Counted from the stretch's first letter, positions 26,035 through 37,569 are shown. The stretch: 64,000 nt of DNA from Kangiella spongicola (GCF_003194565.2 NZ_QICH01000003.1:372001-436000); one strand, 5' to 3'. A program made the numbers and translations. Notes: generated by a model from the letters alone, not told the origin.

Positions 26035-27267
26035 ATGAAGAAACTATCAGTTTCTTATGCGATGTGTGCCGTTATTTATTTGCTGTCGGCTTCAGCGCAA
26101 GCGCAACCCGTTGATTGGGAGCGCTGGCTGGCATCACAGATAAAGCAGCACCCAGACATCATCGCGGCCCGCGAGCAACTGCAAGGCTCGGAAGCTACTG
26201 CGGACGCAGCGGAACAGCCACTTTACAACCCGGAGTTATCTTCTGAGCTGGAACAGGTTGGTGAAGAAAATAACTACCGTGTAGGTGTTTCTCAAACGGT
26301 TGACTGGTGGGATAGACGAGGTGCTAAACAGCAGCAGGCGGCTTTTATCCGACAAGCAGCCAAAGCCCAGTATCAGCAACAGGTTATGAGTAAGACTGCT
26401 GAGGCTCTATCAGCATTGGTTGAGTGGCGTGCCAGTAATCAAGCCGCCATTATTGCTCAGGCACAAAAAGAGCAGCTTAATGCATTATTGCAAGTGGCTG
26501 AAAAGCGCCAAAAAGCAGGGGATATAGGCACTATTGATGCTGAGCTCACCTTTCTATCTTTATCAAAACAGCTGGCACAGGTCGCTGAGCTTGAAGTCGC
26601 TTTGCAAAAAGCCGAAAGCAGAGTGCGCGAACTTTTGCCACAGTGGACTCCTGAAAAAGGAGGCATTCCCGAAGATTTCTGGCCTTCGGAGCCAGTGTCC
26701 ATTACTGACCAGGAGTTGTTACAACATCCCTATGTTGCCAGCGCTCAGGCTCGCTGGAAGTCCATCAAGGAAGAGGCCGAAGCAACCCGCCGCGCAGCCA
26801 AAGCAGAGCCGACCTTTGGAGTCAATGCTGGTCGCGACGGTGGAGAAAATACTGTCGGCCTGACCTTCTCGATTCCTTTGAATGTACGTAATGACTACAG
26901 TGCCGAAACTCGTGTGGCTAATCGTGCAGCACTAGAAGCAGAGGCCCGATTCTTGGCCGTTTATCGCAATCTACGGTTTGACTGGCAGGCTGCACAAGCT
27001 GCCTGGAAACGTTATGACGAGCAATACCGACGCTGGCTCGAGCTGGCTCATGGCAGAGTTGAAAATAGTGCTGACTTGTTGGAAAGCCAGTGGCGAAGCG
27101 GTGATCTATCAACAACTGACTACCTGCTCGCTCTCAACCAGCGTTCGGAGAGCCTGCTGGCAGGAATCTCACTCGAAAAGCACACACAACTTGCGTTAAC
27201 CGAAGTGTTGCTGCACTCCGGCCAGCTCAGAGCTGTTGCACCAACTGCGACTAAGCCACTGAATTAA
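26035..27267 (+). CDS. czcC: CzcC-like outer membrane factor (TolC family)
   Basis: 410 residues. Signal peptide MKKLSVSYAMCAVIYLLSASAQAQ, then two outer-membrane efflux repeats (DAAEQPLYNPELSSELEQVG in the first, GENTVGLTFSIPLNVRN in the second), the paired helical-hairpin pattern of TolC-fold channels. It forms the outer-membrane exit duct of the CzcCBA pump. GAGG precedes the ATG. The gap to czcB is 10 nt, so the operon is compact. Assignment to the heavy-metal subgroup rests on its neighbours. Confidence 0.9.
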   Translation: MKKLSVSYAMCAVIYLLSASAQAQPVDWERWLASQIKQHPDIIAAREQLQGSEATADAAEQPLYNPELSSELEQVGEENNYRVGVSQTVDWWDRRGAKQQQAAFIRQAAKAQYQQQVMSKTAEALSALVEWRASNQAAIIAQAQKEQLNALLQVAEKRQKAGDIGTIDAELTFLSLSKQLAQVAELEVALQKAESRVRELLPQWTPEKGGIPEDFWPSEPVSITDQELLQHPYVASAQARWKSIKEEAEATRRAAKAEPTFGVNAGRDGGENTVGLTFSIPLNVRNDYSAETRVANRAALEAEARFLAVYRNLRFDWQAAQAAWKRYDEQYRRWLELAHGRVENSADLLESQWRSGDLSTTDYLLALNQRSESLLAGISLEKHTQLALTEVLLHSGQLRAVAPTATKPLN

Positions 27268-27277
27268 AGATAGGACA

Positions 27278-28594
27278 ATGAACATGAATAGATTATTGAT
27301 AGTGATGCTAAGCGCCGCAATGACTGCACCAAGCGTAGGGCTTGCAGAAACAATGAGTAGTGAGGCGCACGAACATGATAAGAGCAAGACTGCTCAAGAG
27401 GTTATTGAGCATAAGGATGATGCGTCTCACAAGGAGCACCCATCAAATGCCACGGATGAACATGAGCGTCATGGTGATACAGAACATGAGTCTAGCGATA
27501 GTTCCCACAATGAAAGTCATGATGAGGCTGGACACAGCGAAAGTAATACTGAAGAAGATGGACATGGGCATCAAGAAGAAGCTTCTGCCACTACGGCACT
27601 AAATACTGCCCAAATGACTATTGCTGATATCCAGGTTGCTCCTCTCACTGCCAAGCGTATTGATTATGAGTTCTACGCACCAGGGGAAGTTCTTTCTAAT
27701 GGATACACTAGCTACATAGTGTCACCGCGAGTTGCTTCCGTTGTATTACGTCGTCACGTAGCATTGGGCGCTCATGTTGAACAAGGTCAGCCACTGGTAA
27801 CCCTGTTCAGTGAGGATGTGGCGCAGGCCCAGGCAGACTATCGCACCGCTTGGCCTGAATGGGAAAGAGTCCGCAAGCTCGGTCGCAAAACCGTTGGAGA
27901 GCAGCGTTATATCCAGGCCAAAACCAGCTGGGAGGCTGCTCGGGCAACGTTGCAGGCCTATGGGTTAGCTGAGTCAGATTTGCAGTCTCTGGCATCGCAA
28001 GATATTAAGGCATTGGGCGAATATACCCTACGTGCCGAAACCGATGGTTCTGTGTTATCTGACGACTTCGAGCAGGGGCAGCGCGTCGAAGCTGGTTCTC
28101 CTCTGATCAAGCTGGCCAATGAGAAGCAGCTCTGGGTCGAAGCACACCTTCCAGCAGATCAGTCTATATCACTTCCGCTCGGTACATTGGCTGACATTGT
28201 GGCTGGTGATATCCGAATTCAAGGCAAGGTATCCCAAGAAGCACATACCATAAACCCCGTTACACGAACCCGAACAGTGCGCTTATTGGTGGACAACCTG
28301 GAGCATAGGCTGCATCCGGGACAGTTTGCAGAGGTCTTCTTCCGTTTTCGTACAGAAGAGCCGGTATTGGCTGTGCCAGAGTCAGCACTGATGCGAAATC
28401 CCGATGGAGACTGGGCAATTTTTGTAGAAGAGAGTCCAGGGCAGTTTCGCTCTCAAGAAGTTGAACTAAAGCGAGCACTAGGTTCGTTGCGTGAAATTAA
28501 CGGCATTGTTCCCGGAACACGTATTGTTACCGACGGTGCCTTTTTTGTTGCTTCACAAATCGCCAAAGGCGGTTTTGATCCGCATAACCACTAA
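27278..28594 (+). CDS. czcB: CzcB-like periplasmic adaptor with His-rich N-terminus
   Basis: 438 residues. Signal peptide (about 1-24) is followed by a His/Glu/Asp-rich stretch to residue ~105 containing 13 histidines, then the adaptor core: barrel-sandwich hybrid (SPRVASVVLRRHVALGAHVEQGQPL), a helical hairpin (EDVAQAQADYRTAWPEWERV) and membrane-proximal domains (HRLHPGQFAEVFFR, AVPESALMRN). It bridges CzcA and CzcC and may deliver periplasmic metal. The His-rich region is longer than in many adaptors and suits Zn/Co/Cd/Ni chaperoning. Confidence 0.9.
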   Translation: MNMNRLLIVMLSAAMTAPSVGLAETMSSEAHEHDKSKTAQEVIEHKDDASHKEHPSNATDEHERHGDTEHESSDSSHNESHDEAGHSESNTEEDGHGHQEEASATTALNTAQMTIADIQVAPLTAKRIDYEFYAPGEVLSNGYTSYIVSPRVASVVLRRHVALGAHVEQGQPLVTLFSEDVAQAQADYRTAWPEWERVRKLGRKTVGEQRYIQAKTSWEAARATLQAYGLAESDLQSLASQDIKALGEYTLRAETDGSVLSDDFEQGQRVEAGSPLIKLANEKQLWVEAHLPADQSISLPLGTLADIVAGDIRIQGKVSQEAHTINPVTRTRTVRLLVDNLEHRLHPGQFAEVFFRFRTEEPVLAVPESALMRNPDGDWAIFVEESPGQFRSQEVELKRALGSLREINGIVPGTRIVTDGAFFVASQIAKGGFDPHNH

Positions 28595-28610
28595 GCATTA
28601 AGGAGACTCT

Positions 28611-31600
28611 ATGTTTAATCGAATTATCGATTGGGCGGTCACTAACCGTTTGCTGGTGGCGATTGCGCTCATTACACTAACGGTCAGCGCCTTTTTTATT
28701 ATTCCAAGGCTGAATCTTGATGCATTTCCGGATGTTACCAACGTTCAGGTCTCGGTCAATACTGAAGCTCCTGGCTTGGCTGCTGAGGAAGTCGAGCAGC
28801 TGATAACCTATCCGATTGAAGCTGTCATGTACGCTCTGCCTGATGTAGAAGAAGTAAGGTCTATTTCAAAGACTGGCTTGTCTGGCGTTACTGTTGTGTT
28901 TAAGGAAGGCACTGATATTTACTTTGCCCGGCAACTGGTATTCGAGCGACTTCAGGCTGCCAAAGAGCTGATTCCAGAGGGCGTTGGTACACCCGAAATG
29001 GGGCCAAACACTTCTGGGCTGGGGCAAGTCTATCAGTATTTACTGGTTGCCGAACCCGGTTCGGGTTTCGATGCCATGGAGCTACGCAGCTTAAATGACT
29101 GGGTGGTCAAGTTGTTGCTTATCCCGGCCGAAGGCGTGACTGATGTGCTGTCTTTCGGCGGTGAGGTGCGTCAGTATCAGGTCGATCTGAATCCGTCAAA
29201 GCTGTTATCTTACGATCTGACCCAGGACGATATCATGGCGGCTCTGGAGCGTAACAACACCAATGTTGGCGGCTGGTATATGAACCGTGGTCAGGAGCAA
29301 TTGGTGATCCGAGGTACCGGCTGGCTCGATCATGGCAAGCAAGGGCTGGAGCAGATCCGTCAAGTTCCCCTGAAAACGGTGGATGGCACCACTATCACCG
29401 TATCGGATGTAGCCAAAGTGAATCTGGGTAGCGAAATCCGCCAGGGCGCAGTGACCATGACACGCCGAACTTTGGATGGGAAAGTTGAGACACTAGGCGA
29501 AGTCGTCTCAGGCATTGTATTAAAACGTTTAGGCGCCAATACCAAAAGCACCATTGATGGGGTTAATGCCCGTATCGAGCGTATTAATCAGGCGTTACCG
29601 GAAGGAGTTAAGTTCGAGGCTTACTATGATCAGGCCGATCTGGTGACGCAAGCGGTTGATACCGTTGTCAATGCTCTGTTACTGGCGTTTGTCTTCATTG
29701 TGGTCATTTTGGCGCTGTTCCTAATGAATTTGCGTGCTACCTTACTGGTACTGATCTCAATTCCAATTTCCATCGGTATTGCTTTGATGGTGATGGCGTG
29801 GTTTGGTCTTTCGGCAAACTTAATGTCTCTAGGCGGTATTGCCGTGGCCATTGGCATGCTCGTGGATGGCTCTGTAGTGATGGTCGAAAACATGTTCAAA
29901 CATTTGACCCATCCCGATGCCACCCATGACAAAGATAGACAGACAATGGTTCAGGATGATCCAGATCCTGTTGATGCAGCTCATGATAGCCATGGGATTG
30001 CTTTACGCTTGCAAGAAGCTGGCAGAGAGGTAGCAAGACCTATATTTTTTGCGACAGCAATTATTTTAGTTGTCTTCATGCCGCTATTCAGTTTCGAAGG
30101 GGTCGAAGCCAAACTGTTCCAGCCGATGGCTATCAGTATCATGCTGTCTATGCTGTCCGCGCTGGTTGTAGCTTTAATCATAGTCCCAGCATTAGCCACC
30201 TACCTGTTTCGCAAAGGGATACGCCCGCGGGAGAGTTTCGTCTTGAAACCACTTGATAAACTCTACCGCAAGGGTTTGTCGTGGGCTATGAGCCACAGTA
30301 AGGTCGTCGTTGGTATTGCTGTAACGCTCGTGGTTGCGGCAGCTTTAGTAATACCGCGTCTGGGTACCGAGTTTGTGCCTGAACTCGAAGAAGGAACGGT
30401 CAACCTCCGGGTAACTCTCGCTCCGTCCTCCAGCCTGGATACTGCGCTTGAAGTCGCTCCAAAACTCGAAGCAATGCTGATGGAATTCCCGGAAGTCACC
30501 TATGCGTTATCACGCATTGGACGTGCCGAAATTGGCGGTGATCCAGAGCCAGTGAATAACATTGAGATCTATATTGGTCTTAAGCCAGTGCCAGAATGGA
30601 CCAGCGCCGATAATCGTTATGAACTTCAATCCCTGATGGAGCAAAAGCTGGAACAACATCCCGGATTGCTGTTCAATTTTTCACAACCAATTGCCACCCG
30701 TGTGGATGAGCTGTTATCGGGGGTTAAAGCGCAACTAGCGATAAAACTCTTTGGTAAAGATCTTGATGTGCTGGCTGAAAAAGGGCAGGCAATTGAGGCA
30801 GTGGTCAAAAAGATCGACGGTACGCGTGATGTTGCCATGGAGCAAATTGTCGGTGAAGCTCAATTGGTCGTAAAGCCCAATCGCCGCGCATTGTCTCGTT
30901 ATGGACTCGACGTAGCGGATGTCATGGAAGTGGTTCGAAATGGGCTTGGCGGTGCCAGCGCTGGACAAATCATCAATGGTAACGAACGTTATGATATCTA
31001 TGTTCGGTTGGATGAACGTTTTCGCCAAGATCGCGAAACTATTGCTGACCTTCGTTTGCAGGCACCTTCAGGAGCCTGGGTTCGCCTTGGTGATGTAGCC
31101 TCTGTAAATATTGCTTCCGGCCCGCCGCAGGTTCGCCGCGATGATGTTCAGCGCAGAGTAGTCGTTCAGGCCAATGTGCAAGGGCGTGATATGGGCAGCG
31201 TGGTAGCAGATATTCGCGCAGCGATTACTGAACAAGTTGATTTGCCAACGGGTTACTCCGTGGATATAGGTGGACAATTCGAAAATCAACAGCGAGCACA
31301 AAAGCGTCTGTCGCTGGTCGTGCCATTATCGCTGGCGCTTATCGCCTTGTTGCTTTATTTTGCCTTTGCTTCGGTTGGTCAGGCTATGCTGATTCTGGTA
31401 AATGTACCTCTAGCCATTATTGGTGGGGTATTCTCACTCTGGCTGTCAGGGCAGTATTTATCAGTGCCCAGCTCGGTCGGATTTATTACCCTGTTTGGCG
31501 TCGCGGTACTTAACGGTGTAGTGATGGTTGAAAGTATCAATCAGCGTATCAAGGATGGCCTACCTGTCAGTGAAGCCGCTTTTGATGGTGCCGTATCCAG

Positions 31601-31805
31601 GCTTAGACCGGTATTGATGACAGCAGTAACATCTGCGTTAGGCCTAATACCGATGTTGCTATCAAATGGCGTTGGAGCAGAGATACAAAAACCGCTTGCC
31701 AGTGTTATCGTAGGCGGGCTGATAACAGCCACATTTTTAACATTGTTTGTGTTGCCCGTTTTGTTTGCCTGGTTTTCAAAAGGTAAGTTGAAGGAGAAAC
31801 ACTAA
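28611..31805 (+). CDS. czcA: CzcA-like heavy metal efflux RND pump
   Basis: 1064 residues, complete, ends at czcB +16 nt. HME-RND features: N-terminal membrane start RLLVAIALITLTVSAFFIIPRLNLDAFPDVTN, TM4 GGIAVAIGMLVDGSVVMVEN, porter motif ATRVDELLSGVKAQLAIKLFG and the C-terminal bundle. TM4 has the Asp and Glu of the proton relay but Ala where Cupriavidus CzcA has its additional Asp, so transport detail may differ. After TM4 a charged, His-bearing insertion of about 30 residues (THPDATHDKDRQTMVQDD) is present. Substrates probably include Zn, Cd or Co. Confidence 0.92.
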   Translation: MFNRIIDWAVTNRLLVAIALITLTVSAFFIIPRLNLDAFPDVTNVQVSVNTEAPGLAAEEVEQLITYPIEAVMYALPDVEEVRSISKTGLSGVTVVFKEGTDIYFARQLVFERLQAAKELIPEGVGTPEMGPNTSGLGQVYQYLLVAEPGSGFDAMELRSLNDWVVKLLLIPAEGVTDVLSFGGEVRQYQVDLNPSKLLSYDLTQDDIMAALERNNTNVGGWYMNRGQEQLVIRGTGWLDHGKQGLEQIRQVPLKTVDGTTITVSDVAKVNLGSEIRQGAVTMTRRTLDGKVETLGEVVSGIVLKRLGANTKSTIDGVNARIERINQALPEGVKFEAYYDQADLVTQAVDTVVNALLLAFVFIVVILALFLMNLRATLLVLISIPISIGIALMVMAWFGLSANLMSLGGIAVAIGMLVDGSVVMVENMFKHLTHPDATHDKDRQTMVQDDPDPVDAAHDSHGIALRLQEAGREVARPIFFATAIILVVFMPLFSFEGVEAKLFQPMAISIMLSMLSALVVALIIVPALATYLFRKGIRPRESFVLKPLDKLYRKGLSWAMSHSKVVVGIAVTLVVAAALVIPRLGTEFVPELEEGTVNLRVTLAPSSSLDTALEVAPKLEAMLMEFPEVTYALSRIGRAEIGGDPEPVNNIEIYIGLKPVPEWTSADNRYELQSLMEQKLEQHPGLLFNFSQPIATRVDELLSGVKAQLAIKLFGKDLDVLAEKGQAIEAVVKKIDGTRDVAMEQIVGEAQLVVKPNRRALSRYGLDVADVMEVVRNGLGGASAGQIINGNERYDIYVRLDERFRQDRETIADLRLQAPSGAWVRLGDVASVNIASGPPQVRRDDVQRRVVVQANVQGRDMGSVVADIRAAITEQVDLPTGYSVDIGGQFENQQRAQKRLSLVVPLSLALIALLLYFAFASVGQAMLILVNVPLAIIGGVFSLWLSGQYLSVPSSVGFITLFGVAVLNGVVMVESINQRIKDGLPVSEAAFDGAVSRLRPVLMTAVTSALGLIPMLLSNGVGAEIQKPLASVIVGGLITATFLTLFVLPVLFAWFSKGKLKEKH

Positions 31806-31814
31806 CTAGCAATC

Positions 31815-31839
31815 TGCCGGCTCTATTTTGGAGTCGGCA
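31815..31839 (+). terminator. Candidate terminator after czcA
   Basis: Nine-pair stem TGCCGGCTC / GAGTCGGCA (one G-T pair, 7-nt loop) 10 nt after the czcA stop. The T-run after it is interrupted, so readthrough into the CDF genes is possible. Confidence 0.45.
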
Positions 31840-31965
31840 ATACTTTATAATAGCAAGATGGTTTGAACCAACACCCCATTAATGCTGAAAGCTCGCCCAT
31901 TTTCGTATCGAGGACTTTCCGCCGGGGAGGGGGAAAGCCAATATCAAAAAATGCAAGGTATACCT

Positions 31966-32868
31966 ATGAGCCAGAAATGTAACCGTGACTGCAAAGCAGA
32001 TGCTACTGATATAACGCAAGATATTGCTAGCAACGACAAGTTATTTGAAGGGGCATATATAAGCGAATACCACGTGCCTAAAATGGATTGTCCATCAGAA
32101 GAGGGCATGATCCGGATGGCTCTGGACAGTCTTGAGCCAGGTGTAATCCTTGAATTTGATACGCCACAACGTAAAGTCAGAGTGTTTCATCATCCTGATG
32201 TGAGTGACATGGTAGAAAATCGGATAACATCTCTTGGACTTGGCGCGAGATTAGAGTCAACCAGCGCTGTGGACAGCGAGATTATCCATAAGGCAAGGTT
32301 AACGGCACAAAATGAAGAAGCAGAGGAAGCTGGCATACTTAAAATGCTGTTAGCTATTAATGCAGTGATGTTTATTACAGAGCTTGTTATCGGCTGGTGG
32401 GCACAATCGACCGGATTGATAGCTGATTCATTGGATATGTTTGCCGATGCAGCAGTGTATGGGGTGGCACTATACGCCGTTGGGCATGGCGTCCGAAAAA
32501 AACTCCGTGCAGCGCATATATCAGGTTGGTTACAGGTTATTTTAGCTCTGGGTGTATTAACAGAAGTTGTGAGGAGACTGGTTCAAGGGAGTGAGCCTGA
32601 GTCAAACCTTATGATGGTGTTTGGCTTAATTGCCTTGGTAGCAAATGTCTGGTGCTTAATCTTAATTGCCAAAAAGCGAAATGGCGGCGCTCACATGAGA
32701 GCAAGTTGGATTTTTTCTGCTAACGATGTCATCGCCAACCTTGGTGTTATTATTGCTGGGGGGTTGGTAGCATGGACGGGGTCGCAATACCCAGACTTAA
32801 TCATTGGCTTTATCATTGGCTCAATTGTTTTAACTGGTGGTTTTCGCATATTGAAGATCAAATCCTAA
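31966..32868 (+). CDS. Cation diffusion facilitator-like transporter with HMA-like N-terminus
   Basis: 300 residues from the ATG at 31966, which has AAGG 7 nt upstream; an upstream in-frame ATG at 31882 is less likely. Residues ~33-100 resemble an HMA ferredoxin fold (HVPKMDCPSEEGMIRMALDSL, VRVFHHPDVSD) with a single Cys (C42) instead of CxxC. Residues ~120-300 are a CDF-type membrane domain: TM2 carries DxxxD (SLDMFADA) and TM5 DxxxN (NDVIANLG), so the transport site differs from Zn-type HD-HD. It lies in the metal cluster and is followed by a classical CzcD. Metal specificity unknown. Confidence 0.78.
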   Translation: MSQKCNRDCKADATDITQDIASNDKLFEGAYISEYHVPKMDCPSEEGMIRMALDSLEPGVILEFDTPQRKVRVFHHPDVSDMVENRITSLGLGARLESTSAVDSEIIHKARLTAQNEEAEEAGILKMLLAINAVMFITELVIGWWAQSTGLIADSLDMFADAAVYGVALYAVGHGVRKKLRAAHISGWLQVILALGVLTEVVRRLVQGSEPESNLMMVFGLIALVANVWCLILIAKKRNGGAHMRASWIFSANDVIANLGVIIAGGLVAWTGSQYPDLIIGFIIGSIVLTGGFRILKIKS

Positions 32869-32902
32869 AGTAAGAATAAAGCTCCACAAGAGGTAATCTT
32901 AA

Positions 32903-33790
32903 ATGCATGATCATTCGCACTCACATGGTTCAAATACTCGTATAGGTTGGGCATTTTTTCTGAATGTCACCTTTACCATTATCGAGTTTATAGGAGGTAT
33001 CTTAACCAATAGTACCGCCATCATGGCCGATGCAGTCCATGATCTTGGCGACAGTTTATCCATTGGATTTGCTTGGTTCCTTAGTAAAGTTAGTGAGAAA
33101 GGTTCAAATTCAGAGTTCACCTATGGTTATCGCCGATTATCACTGCTTGGAGCTCTTATTAATGGCCTAGTCCTGATTATTGGTTCTGCATGGGTTCTGA
33201 CAGAAGCTATCCCTAAACTCCTGCAACCAGAAATGCCTATGGTTGAGGGCATGATCGCGTTAGCCGTGTTTGGGGTGCTAGTTAATGGTTTTGCGGCTTA
33301 TAAATTAAGTAAAGGTAAAACTCTTAATGAGCGTATACTCAACTGGCATTTACTGGAAGATGTACTTGGTTGGGTTGCAGTTTTAATCGTTTCCATCGTA
33401 CTTCTTTTTGTTGACTGGCCCATTCTTGACCCAGCTTTGTCGTTTCTTTTCACTCTCTATATTTTAATTAATGTTGCTAAAAACCTTTGGCACACTATAA
33501 GGTTATTTTTACAGGCAATCCCTGACAAAGAACTGTCAAAATCAGTATACAAAACCTTAATAGAACTTGAAGAAGTGGACAGTATCCATCACCTGCACTT
33601 GTGGTCATTGGATGGAGAGCATCACGTACTTACTGCTCATCTAGCTCTACAGGATGCACTATCTATGCAGCAACAGCTGGAGTTAAAAAAATCTATAGCA
33701 GAACGATTGAGTAAATTTAATTTAGAGCATACGACTATTGAGCTTGAAATGACTGACGAGCAATGCCGCGATGCTTCTGAAGCTTTGTAA
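32903..33790 (+). CDS. czcD: CzcD-like zinc/cadmium/cobalt CDF antiporter
   Basis: 295 residues. His-rich N-terminus (MHDHSHSHGS), six membrane helices, and the tetrahedral transport-site motifs HDLGD in TM2 and HLLED in TM5 (the HD-HD pattern of zinc transporters). The C-terminal cytoplasmic domain includes HHLHLWSLDGEHHVLTAHL, the conserved metal-binding region. Exports Zn, Cd or Co in exchange for protons. Starts 34 nt after the preceding CDF gene behind AAGAGG, so both are probably cotranscribed. Confidence 0.92.
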   Translation: MHDHSHSHGSNTRIGWAFFLNVTFTIIEFIGGILTNSTAIMADAVHDLGDSLSIGFAWFLSKVSEKGSNSEFTYGYRRLSLLGALINGLVLIIGSAWVLTEAIPKLLQPEMPMVEGMIALAVFGVLVNGFAAYKLSKGKTLNERILNWHLLEDVLGWVAVLIVSIVLLFVDWPILDPALSFLFTLYILINVAKNLWHTIRLFLQAIPDKELSKSVYKTLIELEEVDSIHHLHLWSLDGEHHVLTAHLALQDALSMQQQLELKKSIAERLSKFNLEHTTIELEMTDEQCRDASEAL

Positions 33791-33849
33791 TTGGGAGAGT
33801 ACAGCTATAATTTATATTGTGGCCGCACAGTAACTGGTACCCTTGACTT

Positions 33850-34647
33850 ATGCGTCGATTAATTTATTTCGTTGAATCAAATCTTGTTTGGTTTGTGATT
33901 ATTGTAGCTGGAGTTGGCCTGATATTGCCCGAATCCGGGAAGTACCTCGACTCCTCAATAGCCCCTTTACTTGTGATTCTGATGTTTGTGATCAGCCTTA
34001 CATTTGATGCACATGCCGTACGAATAGTCTTTCGCAAACCGTCAAGACAGTTTTTGGCAATGGGGCTCGTCTATGGCCCGATTCAATTGCAGGCTTCTTG
34101 ACTGGTCGCCTTTTTCAATGCGGTCAATACAGCCTTTTCTCCTTTCGTAGTTCCGCTCCTTTTTCTATGGCTGACAGGGATACAGCTAGAAGTCCCTCTC
34201 GTTTCCATCATCCTGGAGTTAGCTCTAGTTGTTTTAGTTCCTACAATTCTCGGTGTAACCTTACGCACCAACTTTCCGACGATTATTTCAAAGCATGATT
34301 CGACTTACGCAGGAATTGGGTCAGTCTTCTATCTTGTAATATTACTTGCGGTAGTGGCTTCCAATGCAGAAACCATCATTGGTTATGGATAGTATGCTTT
34401 TGTAATTGCTGGAGCAGCTTTAAGTCTAAATCTTTGTGGCTACTTAATTGGAATGGCTTCACGGTTTATAACGACAGACCGACCGGAAGTCATCGCATAC
34501 CTATTTACTGTCAGCAAAAAAGAATTTAGCATTGCAGCGGCTTTTGTGGCTGCATCCCGGTTGCCATCAGAAATAGTAATACCAGCCACATTCTTTGCAG
34601 TAATTCAGATGATCACATCTCCTATTGTGGCCAAATATCTTGCTTGA
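33850..34647 (+). pseudogene. Decayed BASS (bile acid:Na+ symporter family) transporter
   Basis: One continuous frame with membrane-segment character but two stop codons, TGA at 34099 and TAG at 34390. The pieces read as BASS family: VGLILPESGKYLDSSIAPLLVILM near the start, AFSPFVVPLLFLWLTGIQLEVPLV in the middle and FTVSKKEFSIAAAFVAA at the end. Between FLAMGLVYGP and FNAVNTAFSP about 60 residues expected in the family appear to be missing. Stops plus deletion indicate a dead gene; both stops are one base away from Trp. Former substrate unknown. Confidence 0.75.
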
Positions 34648-34770
34648 GGCTAGCTCTCAAACAGTTACTGAAGAAACTTTCCACGAAGAAATATGCAGTA
34701 AATTGGTAGTACCGTATCACTGGAAACCAAAAGCAGACTCATAAATATCTTTTCTGACGAAAGATAAAGC

Positions 34771-36864
<2,094 letters not shown>

Positions 36865-36877
36865 TAGTATTCGTCCT

Positions 36878-37153
36878 TTATTGCTTTACCACAGATGGAT
36901 AGCCGGCATTTTTTGTGGCCTCGGTCAGCTTTTCCACCGTAGTTTTTTCATCATCAAAAGTGACCACGGCTAACTTATCTTCGAAGGTCACTTCAGCTTT
37001 GGTAACTCCCTCAACCTGTTGCAATGCTTTTTCCACCGTAATCGGACAAGTTACGCAGTTCATCGTGGGAACTTCAAGCATGACTGTTTGCTGCTTGGCA
37101 AACGCACCCAAGCTAAGTATTGATAGTAGGGATAATAGTGCAATTTTTTTCAT
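36878..37153 (-). CDS. merP: Periplasmic mercury-binding protein MerP
   Basis: 91 residues from the ATG at 37153, spaced after GGAGAAG. Signal peptide (LALLSLLSILSLGAFA-like, residues 1-19), then one HMA domain with C33 and C36 in TMNCVTCPITVEKAL. It scavenges Hg(II) in the periplasm and passes it to MerT. A TTG four codons upstream would open the same frame but is not favoured. Confidence 0.95.
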   Translation of the reverse strand: MKKIALLSLLSILSLGAFAKQQTVMLEVPTMNCVTCPITVEKALQQVEGVTKAEVTFEDKLAVVTFDDEKTTVEKLTEATKNAGYPSVVKQ

Positions 37154-37187
37154 CTTCTTCTCCAAGGGTTATTTCTCAACGATATAA

Positions 37188-37535
37188 TTAAGCAAACCAG
37201 ATAATCCAGTAATTGCTAGTGACTAATATTAATGCAATGAAGGCGGTTACCCAGAAAATGATCTGCCGGCGCTTACGTACTTGTGGCATTGCACAAGCGG
37301 TTCCAGGCTCACACTCTTCTATAGGTCGATAAACTTTCCAACCGGCAAAACTAAATAAAACCAGTACCAGCAAGATAAAAAAAGGGCGGTATGGCTCCAA
37401 TACGGTCAGATTGCCAATCCAAGAACCACTAACGCCTAGTAGTAACAAGACTAAGGGCCCAGCACAACAAAGCCCAGCACCAATAGCAGCAGCAATACCA
37501 CCAACTAGCGGTAAACTGGTATCGTTTTTTGCCAT
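37188..37535 (-). CDS. merT: Mercuric ion transporter MerT
   Basis: 115 residues, three membrane helices. C23-C24 (GLCCAGP) in TM1 accept Hg(II) from MerP, and C75 and C81 in EECEPGTACAMP on the loop after TM2 hand it inward to MerA. First structural gene after the mer operator on the minus strand; no lesion seen. Confidence 0.96.
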   Translation of the reverse strand: MAKNDTSLPLVGGIAAAIGAGLCCAGPLVLLLLGVSGSWIGNLTVLEPYRPFFILLVLVLFSFAGWKVYRPIEECEPGTACAMPQVRKRRQIIFWVTAFIALILVTSNYWIIWFA

Positions 37536-37569
37536 GGCTTACTCCACTTCAAATGTTCTGATAGAAAAC

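Noticed and set aside
34099-34101. TGA in the BASS frame as possible selenocysteine or readthrough codon
   Set aside because: No selenocysteine insertion element was seen, a second stop (TAG) follows, and part of the family core is missing; decay explains all three.
34640-34744. Short frame of 34 codons between the BASS pseudogene and merA, ending in YHWKPKADS
   Set aside because: No good start or ribosome-binding site and no recognised family; may be the tail of another decayed gene but cannot be supported.
34741-34770. Hairpin TATCTTT / AAAGATA after merA as terminator
   Set aside because: Seven AT-rich pairs without a T-run; too weak to claim.
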